Assembly: GCA_955652635.1 (NCBI GenBank)
Contig: CATPBN010000027.1
Coordinates: forward strand, 1-7,210
From: an uncultured Gemmatimonadaceae bacterium
GTDB lineage: Bacteria; Gemmatimonadota; Gemmatimonadetes; Gemmatimonadales; Gemmatimonadaceae
Length of the DNA: 7,210 nt
Direction: 5' to 3'
In this document: piece by piece, positions 1-6,749 of the stretch
Position numbering within the stretch: position 1 is the stretch's first letter
Layout of the letters: every line of letters starts with the position of its first letter
The notes under the pieces: model-generated
Told to the model about the DNA's origin: nothing
The model's input: the letters and a program-made list of their open reading frames with translations, nothing else
Databases searched by the model: none
Position numbers and translations under genes: made by a program

Positions 1-361
1 GCTCGGCAAATTCTACCACCGTCCGCCGGGAGGCGAGAGCTGGTGCGATGTCATCCTTCGTTTGCGCAGCGTCACGGAAATGATCTCGCGCGAGTACTGC
101 GGCGAGCGAGTGGTGGTTGTGTCCCACGCGGTCGTGGTTCTGTGCATGCGCTACATTCTGGAGCATATGACGGAGGCCGAGCTGCTCGCGGTCGACAAGA
201 AAGCCGAGCTCGCCAATTGCTCCGTCACATCCTACGAGTACGATGAGACGCTCGGTCCGCATGGCAGTCTGCGTCTTAAGCTCTATAATTTTGTGGCACC
301 TCTTGAAGAGGCAGGCGCTCCCGTAACATCAGAGCCCGACATCAGTGTCGGCGCGCGCTAG
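1..361 (+). CDS. Histidine phosphatase family protein (phosphoglycerate-mutase-like), C-terminal part
   Basis: Partial gene: the reading frame is open from base 2 and ends at TAG 359-361, giving 119 visible residues. The start and the N-terminal RHG phosphohistidine motif lie upstream of the window. Two hallmarks of the histidine phosphatase superfamily are visible. One is a PPGGES segment (visible residues 8-13), with the acidic residue that usually serves as proton donor. The other is VVVVSHAVVVLCMRY (37-51), carrying the second catalytic histidine at visible residue 42 after a beta strand. The ANCSVTSYEYD stretch (71-81) fits the last strand of the fold. About 30 further residues form a low-conservation tail. 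The substrate cannot be told from this part; members act on phosphosugars, phosphoglycerate, nucleotides or phosphoproteins, usually in the cytoplasm. It converges with the sensor kinase gene, with only 8 bases between the two stops. Family assignment is confident, specific function is not. Confidence 0.85.
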   Translation, partial: LGKFYHRPPGGESWCDVILRLRSVTEMISREYCGERVVVVSHAVVVLCMRYILEHMTEAELLAVDKKAELANCSVTSYEYDETLGPHGSLRLKLYNFVAPLEEAGAPVTSEPDISVGAR

Positions 362-369
362 TCGCGCAG

Positions 370-2124
370 TCAGGTCTTTAGCGCGTAAACCGGACTTGTG
401 GGCGTAGTTGGCGTGTCGCGACGGCGTATGGATTCGCCGGCGGGAGCCTTCATCGGAAGCGTCAACAGAAATGTGGTTCCAGCTCCGAATCTGCTCGCGA
501 CCGTTACATCGCCACCGAGCAGCCTGGCAAGCTTTCTCGTCACGCTGAGGCCGAGCCCGGTGCCTCCCGTCTTTCTCGTCGCCGTCTGCTCTGCCTGCCA
601 GAAAGGCTCGAACACGTACTCGATGTTCTCTGCCGCAATCCCAACACCGGTGTCTGCTATGGTGACCTCGAGCAAGCCGTCGCTCACGGCGCAGCCGAGA
701 AGAACCTCTCCCTTCTCAGTGAACTTTATTCCGTTGGAGAGAAGGTTCACGAGCATCTGCCGCAGTTTTGTGCCGTCGGTCTGAATCGACTGATCCTCGT
801 TCAGCAGCTTGACGACGAGCCTAAGGCTTTTGTCGGTCGCCATCGGCTCGACGAGCGCCGCCGCATCGCGCAAGGTGTGGTTCACTGACATCGATTCCCA
901 GCGCACCCGCTCACGCCCGATGTCGACGCGCGCAAACGTGAGGATCTCATCGATGAGGCCGAGCAGATGCCGCGCGCTGGCGTTGATTCTCCCGAGCTGT
1001 TGGCGCTGCAGCTCAGTTACTGGTCCGGTGATTCCGTCGGAGAGAAGCTCTTCGTATCCCATGATAGCCGTGAGCGGCGTACGCAGCTCGTGCGACATAA
1101 CCGCCAGAAAATCCGTCTTGCTGTTGTTCGCTCTCTCGGCCTCGGCGCGCGCCACCTCTGCTTCGCTGCGCGCGTGCTCAGCGTGTGCCCGGGCCTCCTT
1201 CTCCAGCGCGAGAAGATCTACTCTCTCCTTGTCGGTGTTGCGCAGGACCCGCGCTGACCACAACACCAGTCCGACGAAAGTCAGAATGCTGGCGACCGCA
1301 AACAGCGATACGCCGAATTCCGTTTCATACATGCCGGCAGATTCTCCCGCCAGGCGAATGATGCCGAGGGCTATTGGCGCGAGCAGCGCCGCCGGCAGGA
1401 GCCTGCGAGTGAGAACTCCAGCCGGACCTTCGTCCATCAGAAGCGCCGGAACGCCGCGATCACGGACTGCGAAAATGATTCCGATACCAAGTATCAAGTG
1501 CGCAATCGCAGTAGGGAGCGCCATCGCTGACGACTGTGAAACAGCGTACATCCCCCGCACGCCGAAGACATAGCCCAGTATCGCGACGAGCGCGATGAGC
1601 AGAGCAGGAGTGGCGAACATTTGCGCTCGCAGGTCTCGCTTTCGGCGGTCGTGCGGAATGAAAAGGAGGGCGAGCGAGTAGAGGAGAAGACTGCCAGCGC
1701 TATTGATCGCGATACGTCCAGGCGGAGACCAGCCTACCTGCGTCACCCGGTTGCCGAAGAGCAGAAGATCGAATTGAGATTCGCTGCCCCGGAGATATTC
1801 ATAGAACGTGAGGATCGCGGTTGTGGCAACGAGAGCGGCGAGCGTTTGTTGAATCGCCTCCGTCGTAGGGCTCTGGTAGGGCTGCACGGCGATGATAAGC
1901 GAGCCACCGGCGAGTACGAAACACAGCGCGGTGAGCGGGATCATCGGGATCCCGCCGGGCTTCCATTCCGTGATGATGGGAAAATTGAAAGCCCAGCCTG
2001 CAAAGACGAGGACGCCCAAGAGCGTGACGGCAGTGCCCGCTACGACAGGCACACGCTCGAAAAAGCCGATCGAGGAACCGTGACGGCCCGATGGGTTCAG
2101 TGCAACTTCGCTGGGATTTGCCAT
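370..2124 (-). CDS. Membrane-bound sensor histidine kinase (HisKA + HATPase_c), orphan
   Basis: A 584-residue inner-membrane sensor kinase that should autophosphorylate on histidine and pass phosphate to a response regulator. About eight hydrophobic segments fill residues 26-292 (roughly 26-48, 62-80, 92-110, 141-157, 170-187, 200-220, 241-260, 270-292). An Ala/Glu-rich coiled coil follows (about 296-333). The HisKA domain has the H box SHELRTPLTAIMGY with the phosphorylated His at 345. The ATPase domain has the N box QMLVNLLSNGIKFT (Asn 464), G1 box DTGVGI (491-496), F box FEPFW (505-509) and G2 box GGTGLGLS (520-527), so all catalytic boxes look intact. The last ~25 residues are a Pro/Thr-rich tail. 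I see no receiver, PAS or HAMP domain and do not recognise the membrane sensor region as a named family. No response regulator is present in the window. The ATG start lies 39 bases after the cytochrome c stop on the same strand, suggesting co-transcription; no strong Shine-Dalgarno precedes it. The signal sensed is unknown. Confidence 0.93.
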   Translation of the reverse strand: MANPSEVALNPSGRHGSSIGFFERVPVVAGTAVTLLGVLVFAGWAFNFPIITEWKPGGIPMIPLTALCFVLAGGSLIIAVQPYQSPTTEAIQQTLAALVATTAILTFYEYLRGSESQFDLLLFGNRVTQVGWSPPGRIAINSAGSLLLYSLALLFIPHDRRKRDLRAQMFATPALLIALVAILGYVFGVRGMYAVSQSSAMALPTAIAHLILGIGIIFAVRDRGVPALLMDEGPAGVLTRRLLPAALLAPIALGIIRLAGESAGMYETEFGVSLFAVASILTFVGLVLWSARVLRNTDKERVDLLALEKEARAHAEHARSEAEVARAEAERANNSKTDFLAVMSHELRTPLTAIMGYEELLSDGITGPVTELQRQQLGRINASARHLLGLIDEILTFARVDIGRERVRWESMSVNHTLRDAAALVEPMATDKSLRLVVKLLNEDQSIQTDGTKLRQMLVNLLSNGIKFTEKGEVLLGCAVSDGLLEVTIADTGVGIAAENIEYVFEPFWQAEQTATRKTGGTGLGLSVTRKLARLLGGDVTVASRFGAGTTFLLTLPMKAPAGESIRRRDTPTTPTSPVYALKT

Positions 2125-2163
2125 GTTACGCGTCGGACCGAAAAACCTATTCGGGAAAGTCCG

Positions 2164-3068
2164 TCAGTGCAATTGACCACCGACGTTTTTCGGCGCCACC
2201 GAGTGCACGTAGAGCCAGAGCGCGTGGATCTCGTCGTCGGTCATGAAGCGAGTGTAGGGCCAGGGCATCACGGCGCTCAGGATTCGCCCGTCGGGACGTA
2301 TTCCATCATGCAAAGCGTTGGCGAAATCAGCTTCCGTCCACTTGCCGATTCCGGCCGGAGTGATGTCCGCGCTCAAGAGATTCTTGGCAACGGGAACACC
2401 TCCCGAGAGATCCTGGAGATGGCAGCTTTTGCAACCACCGGTCGTCGCGAGATAATCCCCGTACTCGCGAGTGCCCCCAGCCGCGACAACGGGAGGCCGC
2501 GGCCCCGCGTGCGGGACTCTCTCTGAGGGAACCAAGGAAAACCCGTCGAGAGATAGAGCACGCGCGCGAGTGGCCCCACACGCTTGGCAGGCAGCACTGC
2601 ATCAACCGCCGGAATTGTTTTCAGGTAGGCAATGGTGTTGGCAAGATCTTCGTCGTTCATGTAGTAGAAAGCGTCGGTCGGCATGAACAGCAGAGGTCGG
2701 CCGTCTGTCGAGACGCCGTGCCTGATAGCGCGCACGTAGTCGCGGTCGGTGAATGAGCTTCCAATGCCGCCTTTGCCGCGCGTCAGATTCGCGGAATAGA
2801 GTCGCCCCATGATTTTGTCGTTGAACACAACCTTGCCGGCCAGATTGTCGCCGTGACAGTTGGCGCACTTCCCGATCGCCTGAACGAAGTGCTGGCCCTT
2901 GACTATGCTGGCCGCATCGGTGGGGACGTTCAGCGGAGGGTCGTCGAAGGAATAGGTTTTCGAGATTCTGCGCGCGCTGATCGCGTAAACGACAATCGTG
3001 GCGAGAGCCAGGATCCCTGCCAAACTGGCTAACACAATTCCTACCCACTTCATTACTCGCTTGATCAA
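2164..3068 (-). pseudogene. Dihaem cytochrome c, membrane-anchored, split by a frameshift
   Basis: One dihaem class I-type cytochrome c gene read in two frames. The upstream frame (3068 to about 2540) has a basic N-terminus, one hydrophobic segment (about 8-30, uncleaved anchor or signal), the first haem site CANCH, and a FMPTDAFYYMNDEDL stretch with a likely axial Met. The downstream frame (2535-2164) has the second haem site CKSCH and a MPWPYTRFMTDDEI stretch typical of the second haem's Met ligand. Past the junction the upstream frame becomes Arg-rich nonsense and runs to 2373, while the downstream frame alone would lack an export signal and so could not be matured. Adding one base near 2536-2541 joins them into about 301 residues, a normal length for the dihaem cytochromes related to alcohol/aldehyde dehydrogenase cytochrome subunits. 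The start is uncertain: TTG at 3068 has GGAG just upstream and gives a basic MIKRVMKW start, ATG at 3053 lacks a ribosome site, and GTG at 3122 is less likely. It would act in periplasmic electron transfer if functional. It could be a true mutation or a sequencing error. Confidence 0.85.
2533..2541 (-). other. Frameshift site in the cytochrome c gene
   Basis: On the - strand the sequence reads ACGGGTTTTCCTTGGTTCCC. The upstream frame gives Thr-Gly-Phe-Pro-Trp-Phe and then loses cytochrome character. The other frame picks up at TTG (2535-2533) as Leu-Val-Pro-Ser-Glu-Arg-Val-Pro. One extra base in the TTTT or CC run (for example CCC TTG GTT, Phe-Pro-Leu-Val) restores a continuous protein. A homopolymer is a usual place for an indel error or a slippage mutation. 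Confidence 0.75.
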
Positions 3069-3072
3069 GTGG

Positions 3073-3076
3073 CTCC
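3073..3076 (-). promoter_or_regulatory. Candidate ribosome binding site (GGAG) for cytochrome c
   Basis: On the - strand GGAG is followed after 4 bases (CCAC) by TTG at 3068-3066 in the cytochrome frame. The spacing is short but workable, whereas the ATG at 3053 is 19 bases away. This is the main sequence reason to prefer the TTG start, together with the basic residues it adds ahead of the hydrophobic segment. Confidence 0.35.
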
Positions 3077-3165
3077 GTAAGTCCCTGAGGTGATTGAAGA
3101 TCGGAAAGCCGTGGGCGCGCACTATGACGCAGGCTGGCCAGTCGCCCTGGTAAGTTAGGGTAACG

Positions 3166-3178
3166 GCAATATCATTGC
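3166..3178. repeat. Short palindrome in the divergent cytochrome c / egtB intergenic region
   Basis: GCAAT and ATTGC form an inverted repeat separated by ATC, and a further ATTG copy follows at 3179-3182. The palindrome lies 25 bases upstream of the egtB ATG, in the only sizeable intergenic space of the window, where promoters for both directions must sit. This position fits an operator for a small dimeric regulator. Five-base arms are short enough to arise by chance, so the functional reading is speculative. Confidence 0.25.
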
Positions 3179-3202
3179 ATTGTTGACGCTGACCTCCTCC
3201 CT

Positions 3203-4522
3203 ATGATTGTATCGCGGCTTGCCGCCCCACTGCATCCGTCCAAGAACGACGTCGCGCATCTTCTCACCGAAGCGCGAGATCGAACGCTCTTGCTGATTTC
3301 CGGGCTTTCCGACGAGGACCTGCATCGGCAACATGATCCCTTGATGAGCCCGATCATCTGGGACGTCGGTCACATCGCCCACTTCGAGGAGCTGTGGCTC
3401 ACTCAGAATCTGGATGGCCCGATCGAGTTTTCGGAGATGCCTGGGCTGTACAACCCGTTTGAGCATCCACGCGCGACGCGCGCATCACTGGCCCTTCCGA
3501 CGCTGTCGCAGATGATAGCGCGGCTCGAGGAGATACGCGCTCGCGTTCTCGACCGCCTCGATCGGCTCGAGTGGGACAACGACAACCCGCTCCTCGAGGG
3601 CGGATACGTCTACAACATGGTGCTTCAACACGAGTATCAGCACAACGAGACCATCCTGCAGACGCTGCAGCTCAAGAAGGGCGAGCCTTACAGTCCGCCT
3701 CTCTCAATAACCTTCCCCCGGCGTCCGATCAGCGCCGGCGGAATGGTTGCCTTCGACGGTGGTCGCGTCACAATTGGCACGAGAGATCGAAGCGCGGCTT
3801 ATGACAACGAACGTCCCATTCACGAAGTGGATCTGCGCCCTTTTATCATCGACCGCAATCCGGTGACGAACGGGCGATACCTCGATTTCATGGCGGACAG
3901 GGGTTACCAGCGTGAGGAGCTGTGGTCGGATGCCGGTTGTAAGTGGCTCGCCGAATCGCGCGCGATCGCACCCAAATACTGGAGCCGCAACGGCGACCGA
4001 TGGATGAACCGGTCGATGAATATCACCCGATCCGTCGACGCTACACGCCCCGTTTGTCACGTTTGCTACTTCGAGGCCGAGGCATTCGCGAAATGGGACG
4101 CCAAACGTCTGCCGACCGAGTTCGAGTGGGAGGCCGCCGCCTCCTGGGATCCCTCGACGCAAAGCGCGCGAAGATTTCCGTGGGGTGAATCCGACCCGAG
4201 CTCGGCGAACGCGAACGTCGACCAGCTTTCGTTCGACGTCGCTCCTGTCGGCACCTACGACAGCGGCATCTCTCCGATCGGCTGTTACGGGATGATCGGA
4301 GACGTATGGGAATGGACATCGAGCGATTTCAACGGCTACCCCGGATTCCAGAGCTTCCCGTACAAGGAATACTCCGAGGAATTCTTCGGCTCTGAATACA
4401 AGGTGCTGCGCGGCGGGTCCTGGGCCACGCGGCCGGGCACGATTCGAAGCACGTTTCGCAACTGGGACTATCCGATCAGACGGCAGATTTTCAGCGGCTT
4501 CCGCTGCGCGCAGGACGCGTGA
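3203..4522 (+). CDS. egtB: Ergothioneine biosynthesis protein EgtB (hercynine oxygenase / sulfoxide synthase)
   Basis: A 439-residue cytoplasmic non-haem iron enzyme that couples hercynine to a thiol donor with O2, forming the sulfoxide intermediate of ergothioneine. The N-terminal DinB-like four-helix domain (about 15-165) carries the iron triad: His57 in WDVGHIAHFEELWL, and His143 and His147 in VLQHEYQHNETILQTLQL, equivalent to H51, H134 and H138 of Mycolicibacterium thermoresistibile EgtB. The C-terminal FGE-sulfatase fold (about 178-436) shows VTNGRYLDFM, KRLPTEFEWE, GDVWEWTSS, VLRGGSWATR and FRNWDYPIRRQIFSGFRCA. Asp422 and Arg426 keep the spacing of the D416/R420 pair that binds gamma-glutamylcysteine in the mycobacterial enzyme, and Arg90 or Arg93 may match its R87. 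The active-site tyrosine probably lies around 379-390 but I could not place it. The length is close to the family norm. It is the first gene of the operon and overlaps egtD by 4 bases. The ATG lacks a sense-strand Shine-Dalgarno. Confidence 0.96.
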   Translation: MIVSRLAAPLHPSKNDVAHLLTEARDRTLLLISGLSDEDLHRQHDPLMSPIIWDVGHIAHFEELWLTQNLDGPIEFSEMPGLYNPFEHPRATRASLALPTLSQMIARLEEIRARVLDRLDRLEWDNDNPLLEGGYVYNMVLQHEYQHNETILQTLQLKKGEPYSPPLSITFPRRPISAGGMVAFDGGRVTIGTRDRSAAYDNERPIHEVDLRPFIIDRNPVTNGRYLDFMADRGYQREELWSDAGCKWLAESRAIAPKYWSRNGDRWMNRSMNITRSVDATRPVCHVCYFEAEAFAKWDAKRLPTEFEWEAAASWDPSTQSARRFPWGESDPSSANANVDQLSFDVAPVGTYDSGISPIGCYGMIGDVWEWTSSDFNGYPGFQSFPYKEYSEEFFGSEYKVLRGGSWATRPGTIRSTFRNWDYPIRRQIFSGFRCAQDA

Positions 4523-5508
4523 AGGCGAAACACGCCTCCGATCTCGTCGGAGAAACGCCGCCATACACCGTTCATCGCTCTCGACAGCAGATGCTGCGCG
4601 ACGTCCGGCAAGGCCTGACGACCATGCCGAAGCAGCTCTCGCCAAAATATTTCTACGACGAGCGCGGATCCGAGCTGTTCGAGGAGATCACCCAGCTCCC
4701 GGAGTATTACCTCACGCGTGCCGAGCGTCTTCTGCTCGAGAAAAAGATCCCCGAGATCGTGGCGTCGGTTCGCCCGTGCTCGCTCGTGGAGCTTGGCGCG
4801 GGCAGCGCAACCAAGACGCGGATCATTCTCGACGCAATGCGCGAGAGCGGGTGCGCCGAATGCTACGTGCCGATCGATGTGAGCAAGGACTTTCTCGAGG
4901 CAACAGCCCAGCAGATGCAGGCGGACTACTCCAGTGTTCGGATCACACCAGTCGTTTCCGACATCACGGAGCCATTCGCTCTTCCCCCAGTAGCCAGTCC
5001 GACGCTGGTGGTTTTCCTGGGAAGCACGATCGGCAACTTTCCGCGCGCGGAGGCGGTACGGCTTCTATCGCACATCGCCCGCGCCATGGGGCCATCCGAT
5101 CGATTCCTCCTTGGCGCCGATCTCGTGAAGGATCCAGCCATCATAAATCGCGCGTACAACGATTCGCGCGGCGTGACGGCAGCGTTCAATCTTAACGTTC
5201 TCGCAAGGCTGAACCGCGAGCTCGGCGCCGATTTTCCGCTTAAGGACTTCGAGCACCGCGCATTTTATAGTAGCGAGCACCGGCGGATCGAGATGCATCT
5301 CGTGGCCCGCAAGGCGCACACGATCGTTATTCCCGAGATTGGCGAAGTGAGCTTCAAGGAAGGCGAGACGATCCGCACGGAGCTGAGCTACAAGTACGAT
5401 CGCGCAACTCTTGAGGATATTCTCCAGGCGTCCGGACTCTCGATGGAGAAATGGATGCCGGCGGACGATGGCGCTTTCGCCCTCGCCCTCGCTCGCGCGG
5501 AGGACTGA
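4519..5508 (+). CDS. egtD: L-histidine N-alpha-methyltransferase EgtD
   Basis: A 329-residue SAM-dependent methyltransferase that trimethylates the alpha-amino group of histidine to give hercynine, the first committed step of ergothioneine synthesis. The SAM-binding Rossmann core is clear: ELGAGSATKTRIIL (91-104), VPIDVSKDFL (117-126) and VVFLGSTIGNFP (164-175). Histidine-binding residues known from Mycolicibacterium smegmatis EgtD align with an almost constant offset: Tyr63 (Y56) in LPEYYLTRAE, Asn173 (N166), Tyr213 (Y206) in RAYND, Met259 (M252), and Glu288/Ser290 (E282/S284) in RTELSYKYD. All are present, so an active enzyme is expected. The start is GTG in a GTGA overlap with the egtB stop, with a nearby AGGA at 4512-4515, which indicates translational coupling. 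The distance from the start to the conserved LRDVRQGL also fits the family. The stop TGA (5506-5508) is in frame with egtA downstream. Confidence 0.97.
   Translation: MKAKHASDLVGETPPYTVHRSRQQMLRDVRQGLTTMPKQLSPKYFYDERGSELFEEITQLPEYYLTRAERLLLEKKIPEIVASVRPCSLVELGAGSATKTRIILDAMRESGCAECYVPIDVSKDFLEATAQQMQADYSSVRITPVVSDITEPFALPPVASPTLVVFLGSTIGNFPRAEAVRLLSHIARAMGPSDRFLLGADLVKDPAIINRAYNDSRGVTAAFNLNVLARLNRELGADFPLKDFEHRAFYSSEHRRIEMHLVARKAHTIVIPEIGEVSFKEGETIRTELSYKYDRATLEDILQASGLSMEKWMPADDGAFALALARAED
5499..5503 (+). promoter_or_regulatory. Candidate ribosome binding site (GGAGG) for egtA
   Basis: GGAGG lies inside the last codons of egtD, 14 bases before the egtA GTG. The only in-frame codons between the egtD TGA and this GTG are GAC, AGC and ACT, so no better start exists closer to the site. 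The long spacing suggests modest initiation aided by ribosomes finishing egtD. Confidence 0.4.
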
Positions 5509-5517
5509 GACAGCACT

Positions 5518-6732
5518 GTGAGTCTCTCAGAGGCAAAGCTGCTGGATGACGTCCGGCAGCGCTTGTTCTCACCTGTGAAATCGAAGACTCCGCGCGCAGT
5601 TGGCGTGGAGATCGAGCTCATTCCCATTCACGCGGCAACCAGAAGACCTGCCTTGGCTGGGAACGCGGCAGGAACGTCTACCGCGGGCATAATCTCCCGG
5701 CTCGGACAGCGCGACGGGTGGCTGGAAGAATCAGTCGAGAACGACCCTCCGTCGTGGAAGCTCCCCGATGGCACCCGCATCTCGTTCGAGCCAGGCGGTC
5801 AGATCGAGATCAGCAGCACCCCGCACGCGACCGCTTCGTCCGTGATAGACTCGACCCAGGCTCTCATCGCGATGCTCGAGGTCGCGATGGCAACTGAAGG
5901 CATAGAGTTGCTTGCACGCGGAGTTGATCCGTACAACGACATCGACGCGGTTCCACTCCAGTTGCACCGCGATCGTTATGAGCGAATGACTCGCTACTTC
6001 GAATCGATTGGGCCATCGGGTGTCCGGATGATGCGACAGACCGCCGCGCTCCAGGTCAATCTCGAGCGGGGAGAAGATCCTCAATTCAGGTGGCGCCTTC
6101 TCAACGATCTTGCCCCCATCGTCACCGCGCTGTTTGCGAATTCGCGCTACTACGCAGGCAAATCAACCGATTGGGCGAGTTATCGGTCCCGCCTCTGGAG
6201 GACCCTCGATCCTTCGAGGACGGGGATCATTTACGCGGAGCCAAGGTACGCCGAAAACTACCTGAGCTTCGCGCTCAATGCTTTCGCGATGCGCAGCGGC
6301 GGAGACGGACGGTCTTATCAAACCTTTCGCGAATGGATGCGCGAGCCGGGCGTAGACGAACCAGAGTGGCTGTTTCATCTCTCGACGCTTTTTCCTGAAG
6401 TGCGTCCCAAGGAATATTTCGAGCTGAGATCGGCGGATACAATCGAGGCCGCTAAGCTGTTCGCACCTGTCGTGTTTATCACCGGGCTCGTTTACGATGA
6501 TGAAAGCGCCGTGTCGGCTACAGAGATTCTCGGGCTGCCCGACCCGATACTGCTCCTGCGGGCCGCGAGTCGAGGATTGCGGGACCGGGAAGTGTGGAGT
6601 CTGGCGACAGTCCTGTTTGGCTTTGCAATCGAGGGCGCAACTCGTCTCGGCGAGGACTATATCTCGGCGCGGCATCGCGAAGAGGCACGGGCATACTTCA
6701 AGACCTTGATAAGCAAATTCAAACCTCACTAA
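5518..6732 (+). CDS. egtA: Glutamate-cysteine ligase, EgtA-type (GCS2 family)
   Basis: A 404-residue ATP-dependent ligase predicted to join the gamma-carboxyl of glutamate to cysteine, giving the gamma-glutamylcysteine used by EgtB. GCS2-family signatures are visible: VGVEIELIPI (28-37, metal and glutamate-binding Glu residues), FEPGGQIEISSTPH (90-103), RGVDPYND (134-141), RMTRYFESIGPSGVRMMRQT (156-175, the substrate region) and EYFELRSAD (299-307). Length and motif order match actinobacterial EgtA and plant-type glutamate-cysteine ligases. It starts at GTG 5518, 9 bases after the egtD stop. A GGAGG lies at 5499-5503, 14 bases upstream, which is longer than ideal, so coupling from egtD probably helps. 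Its position directly after egtB-egtD supports an ergothioneine role over glutathione synthesis. A dual role feeding glutathione cannot be excluded, since no gshB is visible to decide it. Confidence 0.92.
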   Translation: MSLSEAKLLDDVRQRLFSPVKSKTPRAVGVEIELIPIHAATRRPALAGNAAGTSTAGIISRLGQRDGWLEESVENDPPSWKLPDGTRISFEPGGQIEISSTPHATASSVIDSTQALIAMLEVAMATEGIELLARGVDPYNDIDAVPLQLHRDRYERMTRYFESIGPSGVRMMRQTAALQVNLERGEDPQFRWRLLNDLAPIVTALFANSRYYAGKSTDWASYRSRLWRTLDPSRTGIIYAEPRYAENYLSFALNAFAMRSGGDGRSYQTFREWMREPGVDEPEWLFHLSTLFPEVRPKEYFELRSADTIEAAKLFAPVVFITGLVYDDESAVSATEILGLPDPILLLRAASRGLRDREVWSLATVLFGFAIEGATRLGEDYISARHREEARAYFKTLISKFKPH

Positions 6733-6749
6733 GAGCGGTATTCGCGTAG

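Noticed and set aside
353..367. GCGCG/CGCGC inverted repeat with a 5-base loop between the converging genes, as a terminator
   Set aside because: The stem is only 5 bp, there is no T tract on either strand, and GC alternation makes such repeats common here.
809..1573. 254-codon open frame on the + strand
   Set aside because: It is antisense to the kinase core, whose H box motif is unmistakable on the - strand. Its Ser/Arg/Ala-rich composition looks like a shadow.
1621..2526. 301-codon open frame on the + strand
   Set aside because: It lies antisense to the histidine kinase and the cytochrome c end. It is Arg/Glu-rich with no domain motif, as expected from an antisense frame of GC-rich codons.
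2373..2532. Arg-rich C-terminal tail of the upstream cytochrome frame as a real protein end
   Set aside because: The same bases in the other frame encode a conserved second haem domain, so the tail is out-of-frame translation.
3183..3212. TTGACG followed 18 bases later by TTGTAT, as a sigma-70-like promoter for egtB
   Set aside because: It would start transcription inside the egtB coding region, after the ATG, with no suitable later start codon before the conserved DinB-like domain.
3155..3466. - strand open frame overlapping the egtB start, with AGGAGG inside it
   Set aside because: The AGGAGG lies inside the frame near its end rather than before a start. Downstream ATGs give only 2-7 codons, and the sequence is antisense to the conserved EgtB N-terminus.
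3704..4645. 313-codon open frame on the - strand
   Set aside because: It is antisense to the C-terminal EgtB domain and the start of EgtD, both firmly identified. It is Arg-rich with no recognisable motif.
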